Assembly (NCBI RefSeq): GCF_900156865.1
Contig: NZ_LT732529.1
Span: forward strand, 4,451,113-4,515,112
Origin: Litchfieldia sinesaloumensis
GTDB lineage: Bacteria > Bacillota > Bacilli > Bacillales > Bacillaceae_L
Direction: 5' to 3'
Length of the DNA stretch: 64,000 nucleotides
In this document: positions 63,177 to 64,000 of the stretch, piece by piece
Layout: every line of letters starts with the position of its first letter
How positions within the stretch are numbered: the stretch's first letter is position 1
The notes under the pieces: model-generated
What the model saw: only the letters and a program-made list of their open reading frames with translations
What the model was told of the DNA's origin: nothing
Database searches by the model: none
Translations under genes and position numbers: made by a program

Positions 63177-63246
63177 TTATCTCGGTTATAAACATTTTCT
63201 AGTTTTTCACATCGAAAAAAATATAAAAAATTTGTAGAAAAAAGTC

Positions 63247-63275
63247 TTGTATATAAAAGCGGTTTCATATATTAT
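63247..63275 (+). promoter_or_regulatory. Promoter with cre in the spacer, second GPH symporter
   Basis: TTGTAT (63247-63252), 17 bases, TATTAT (63270-63275). TAAAAGCGGTTTCA (63254-63267) is cre with one mismatch. A weaker cre-like site, TGAAAGCGGTTAAT, is at 63385-63398. Confidence 0.6.
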
Positions 63276-63289
63276 AAGTTTATAAAGTT

Positions 63290-63310
63290 AATTTGTTGGC
63301 CAAACAAATT
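63290..63310 (+). promoter_or_regulatory. Perfect ROK-type palindrome
   Basis: AATTTGTT-GGCCA-AACAAATT, 8-base arms, about 15 bases after the -10 box. It resembles XylR-type operators (AGTTTGTT...AACAAACT). Confidence 0.6.
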
Positions 63311-63351
63311 ATAAACTATCCAATAACGGTGGATAGCGAATAGATTTGTAG

Positions 63352-63368
63352 TTAGTTTGTTTAGTAGA
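63352..63368 (+). promoter_or_regulatory. Second putative ROK operator in the same leader
   Basis: TTAGTTTGTTTAGTAGA, nearly identical to 48240-48256 and sharing TAGTTTGTTTA with the uxaC promoter (44401-44411). Confidence 0.5.
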
Positions 63369-63418
63369 AAAATAATAAACCATTTGAAAGCGGTTAATAC
63401 GCTAGGGAGGTTACAAAT

Positions 63419-64000
63419 ATGTCAGCAACATCAGCTGTAAATAATCAGCAATACAACAAAGCAAAGCTTTGGGAAATTGGTTTCTTCGCATTAAATAATA
63501 CCGCAACGAATTTATATATGTTCATCTTGGCATTTGTATCCTATTATGCAGCTGGAGTTGCAGGTATTGCGGTTGTTGTAGTAAGTACAATCTTAATGGC
63601 AATGCGAATTTTTGATGGTATCACAGATCCAATCGTAGGATTTTTAGTTGATAAGACGGAAGGTAAGTTTGGTAAGTTCCGACCATTTATGGTTATCGGA
63701 AACATCATTCTAGCCGCTTCTATACTTGTAATGTATAATGTAACTCATCTAGTACCTGAATCGTTTAGACTATTGTTCTTTATCTTAATTTATGCGGTTC
63801 ATATTATCGGATATACATGTCAAACGTCTGTAACAAAAGCAGCACAAACAGTTTTAACAAATGATCCAAAACAACGTCCTTTATTCGCAATCTTTGATGG
63901 CGTTTACAACACATTGATTTTCACTGGTGGACAAGTTTATGTAGCGTCTTACCTTGTGAAAAAACACGGTGATTTCAATATGGCATTATTTACAGAATTA
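63419..64000 (+). CDS. Second GPH-family symporter, cut by the window end
   Basis: The first 194 residues are present, starting MSATSAVNNQQYNKAKLWEI after AGGGAGG. It is a clear paralogue of the symporter just upstream: FALNNTATNLYMFILAFVSYYAAG, DGITDPIVGFLVDKTEGKFGKFRP and TSVTKAAQTVLTNDPKQRP align without gaps. The pair probably arose by tandem duplication, and the two may differ in substrate or affinity. The frame is open to the last base. Confidence 0.92.
   Translation, partial: MSATSAVNNQQYNKAKLWEIGFFALNNTATNLYMFILAFVSYYAAGVAGIAVVVVSTILMAMRIFDGITDPIVGFLVDKTEGKFGKFRPFMVIGNIILAASILVMYNVTHLVPESFRLLFFILIYAVHIIGYTCQTSVTKAAQTVLTNDPKQRPLFAIFDGVYNTLIFTGGQVYVASYLVKKHGDFNMALFTEL

Noticed and set aside
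1-64000. CRISPR array, prophage, toxin-antitoxin or restriction defence island
   Set aside because: No regularly spaced repeats, phage structural genes or recognisable defence genes were seen on either strand.

Overview
The window comes from a low-GC, endospore-forming Firmicute, most likely a Bacillaceae member. The evidence is a complete germinant-receptor operon (B-A-C-D order) with a sigma-G-like promoter, a T-box leader before brnQ, many CcpA-type cre sites, YesM/YesN-type sensor pairs, an xpaC-telA pair, a YtrA-type GntR/ABC operon and a YfmL-type DEAD-box helicase. No rRNA, tRNA, CRISPR array or prophage was seen. I cannot name the species.

Layout. 1-1118: right end of a decayed IS3-family element. 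1137-9206: mostly unlinked housekeeping and transport genes (peptide transporter dtpT, DoxX-like protein, beta-propeller protein, a 58-aa coiled-coil protein, UMF1-type MFS, NPP-like phosphodiesterase, MATE exporter). 9435-12482: a three-gene operon (UDP-glucose dehydrogenase, PAP2 phosphatase, GT4 glycosyltransferase) bracketed by two nearly identical terminators. 12519-15213: YtrA-like regulator with its ABC transporter. 15788-17629: xpaC-telA. 17675-26692: a 2-keto-3-deoxygluconate module (TRAP transporter, IclR regulator, KDPG aldolase, KDG kinase, KduI, KduD) with T-box-controlled brnQ inserted. 26843-33929: MATE-like protein, helicase, germination operon. 34036-37337: an oxidoreductase, a soluble zinc-type chemoreceptor and a DUF624 protein.

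37596-64000 is a large carbohydrate-uptake and uronate island. It holds two complete sugar ABC importers without ATPase genes. Each has its own YesM/YesN-type kinase/regulator pair and a DUF624 (YesL-like) gene nearby. It also holds glucuronate isomerase uxaC, an AEC carrier, a ROK repressor, an AraC regulator with an oxidoreductase/TIM-barrel gene group, and two tandem GPH-family symporters, the second cut by the window end. Perfect or near-perfect cre sites lie in most promoters. A shared TTAGTTTGTTTAGTAGA-like motif precedes the ROK gene, uxaC and both symporters, which suggests a ROK regulon.

How it fits together: the kdg/kdu genes convert unsaturated-uronate products (DKI, KDG) to pyruvate and glyceraldehyde-3-phosphate, and UxaC opens glucuronate or galacturonate catabolism. 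Yet no glycoside hydrolase or polysaccharide lyase is encoded here. The cluster at 48536-53715 (three Gfo/Idh/MocA proteins plus a xylose-isomerase-like TIM barrel, next to an importer) has the composition of an oxidative, hydrolase-free glycoside-cleavage pathway. That is the best candidate for an undescribed system in this window. Another notable point is a response regulator (57618-58661) whose receiver domain is complete only if translation starts at an ATT codon.
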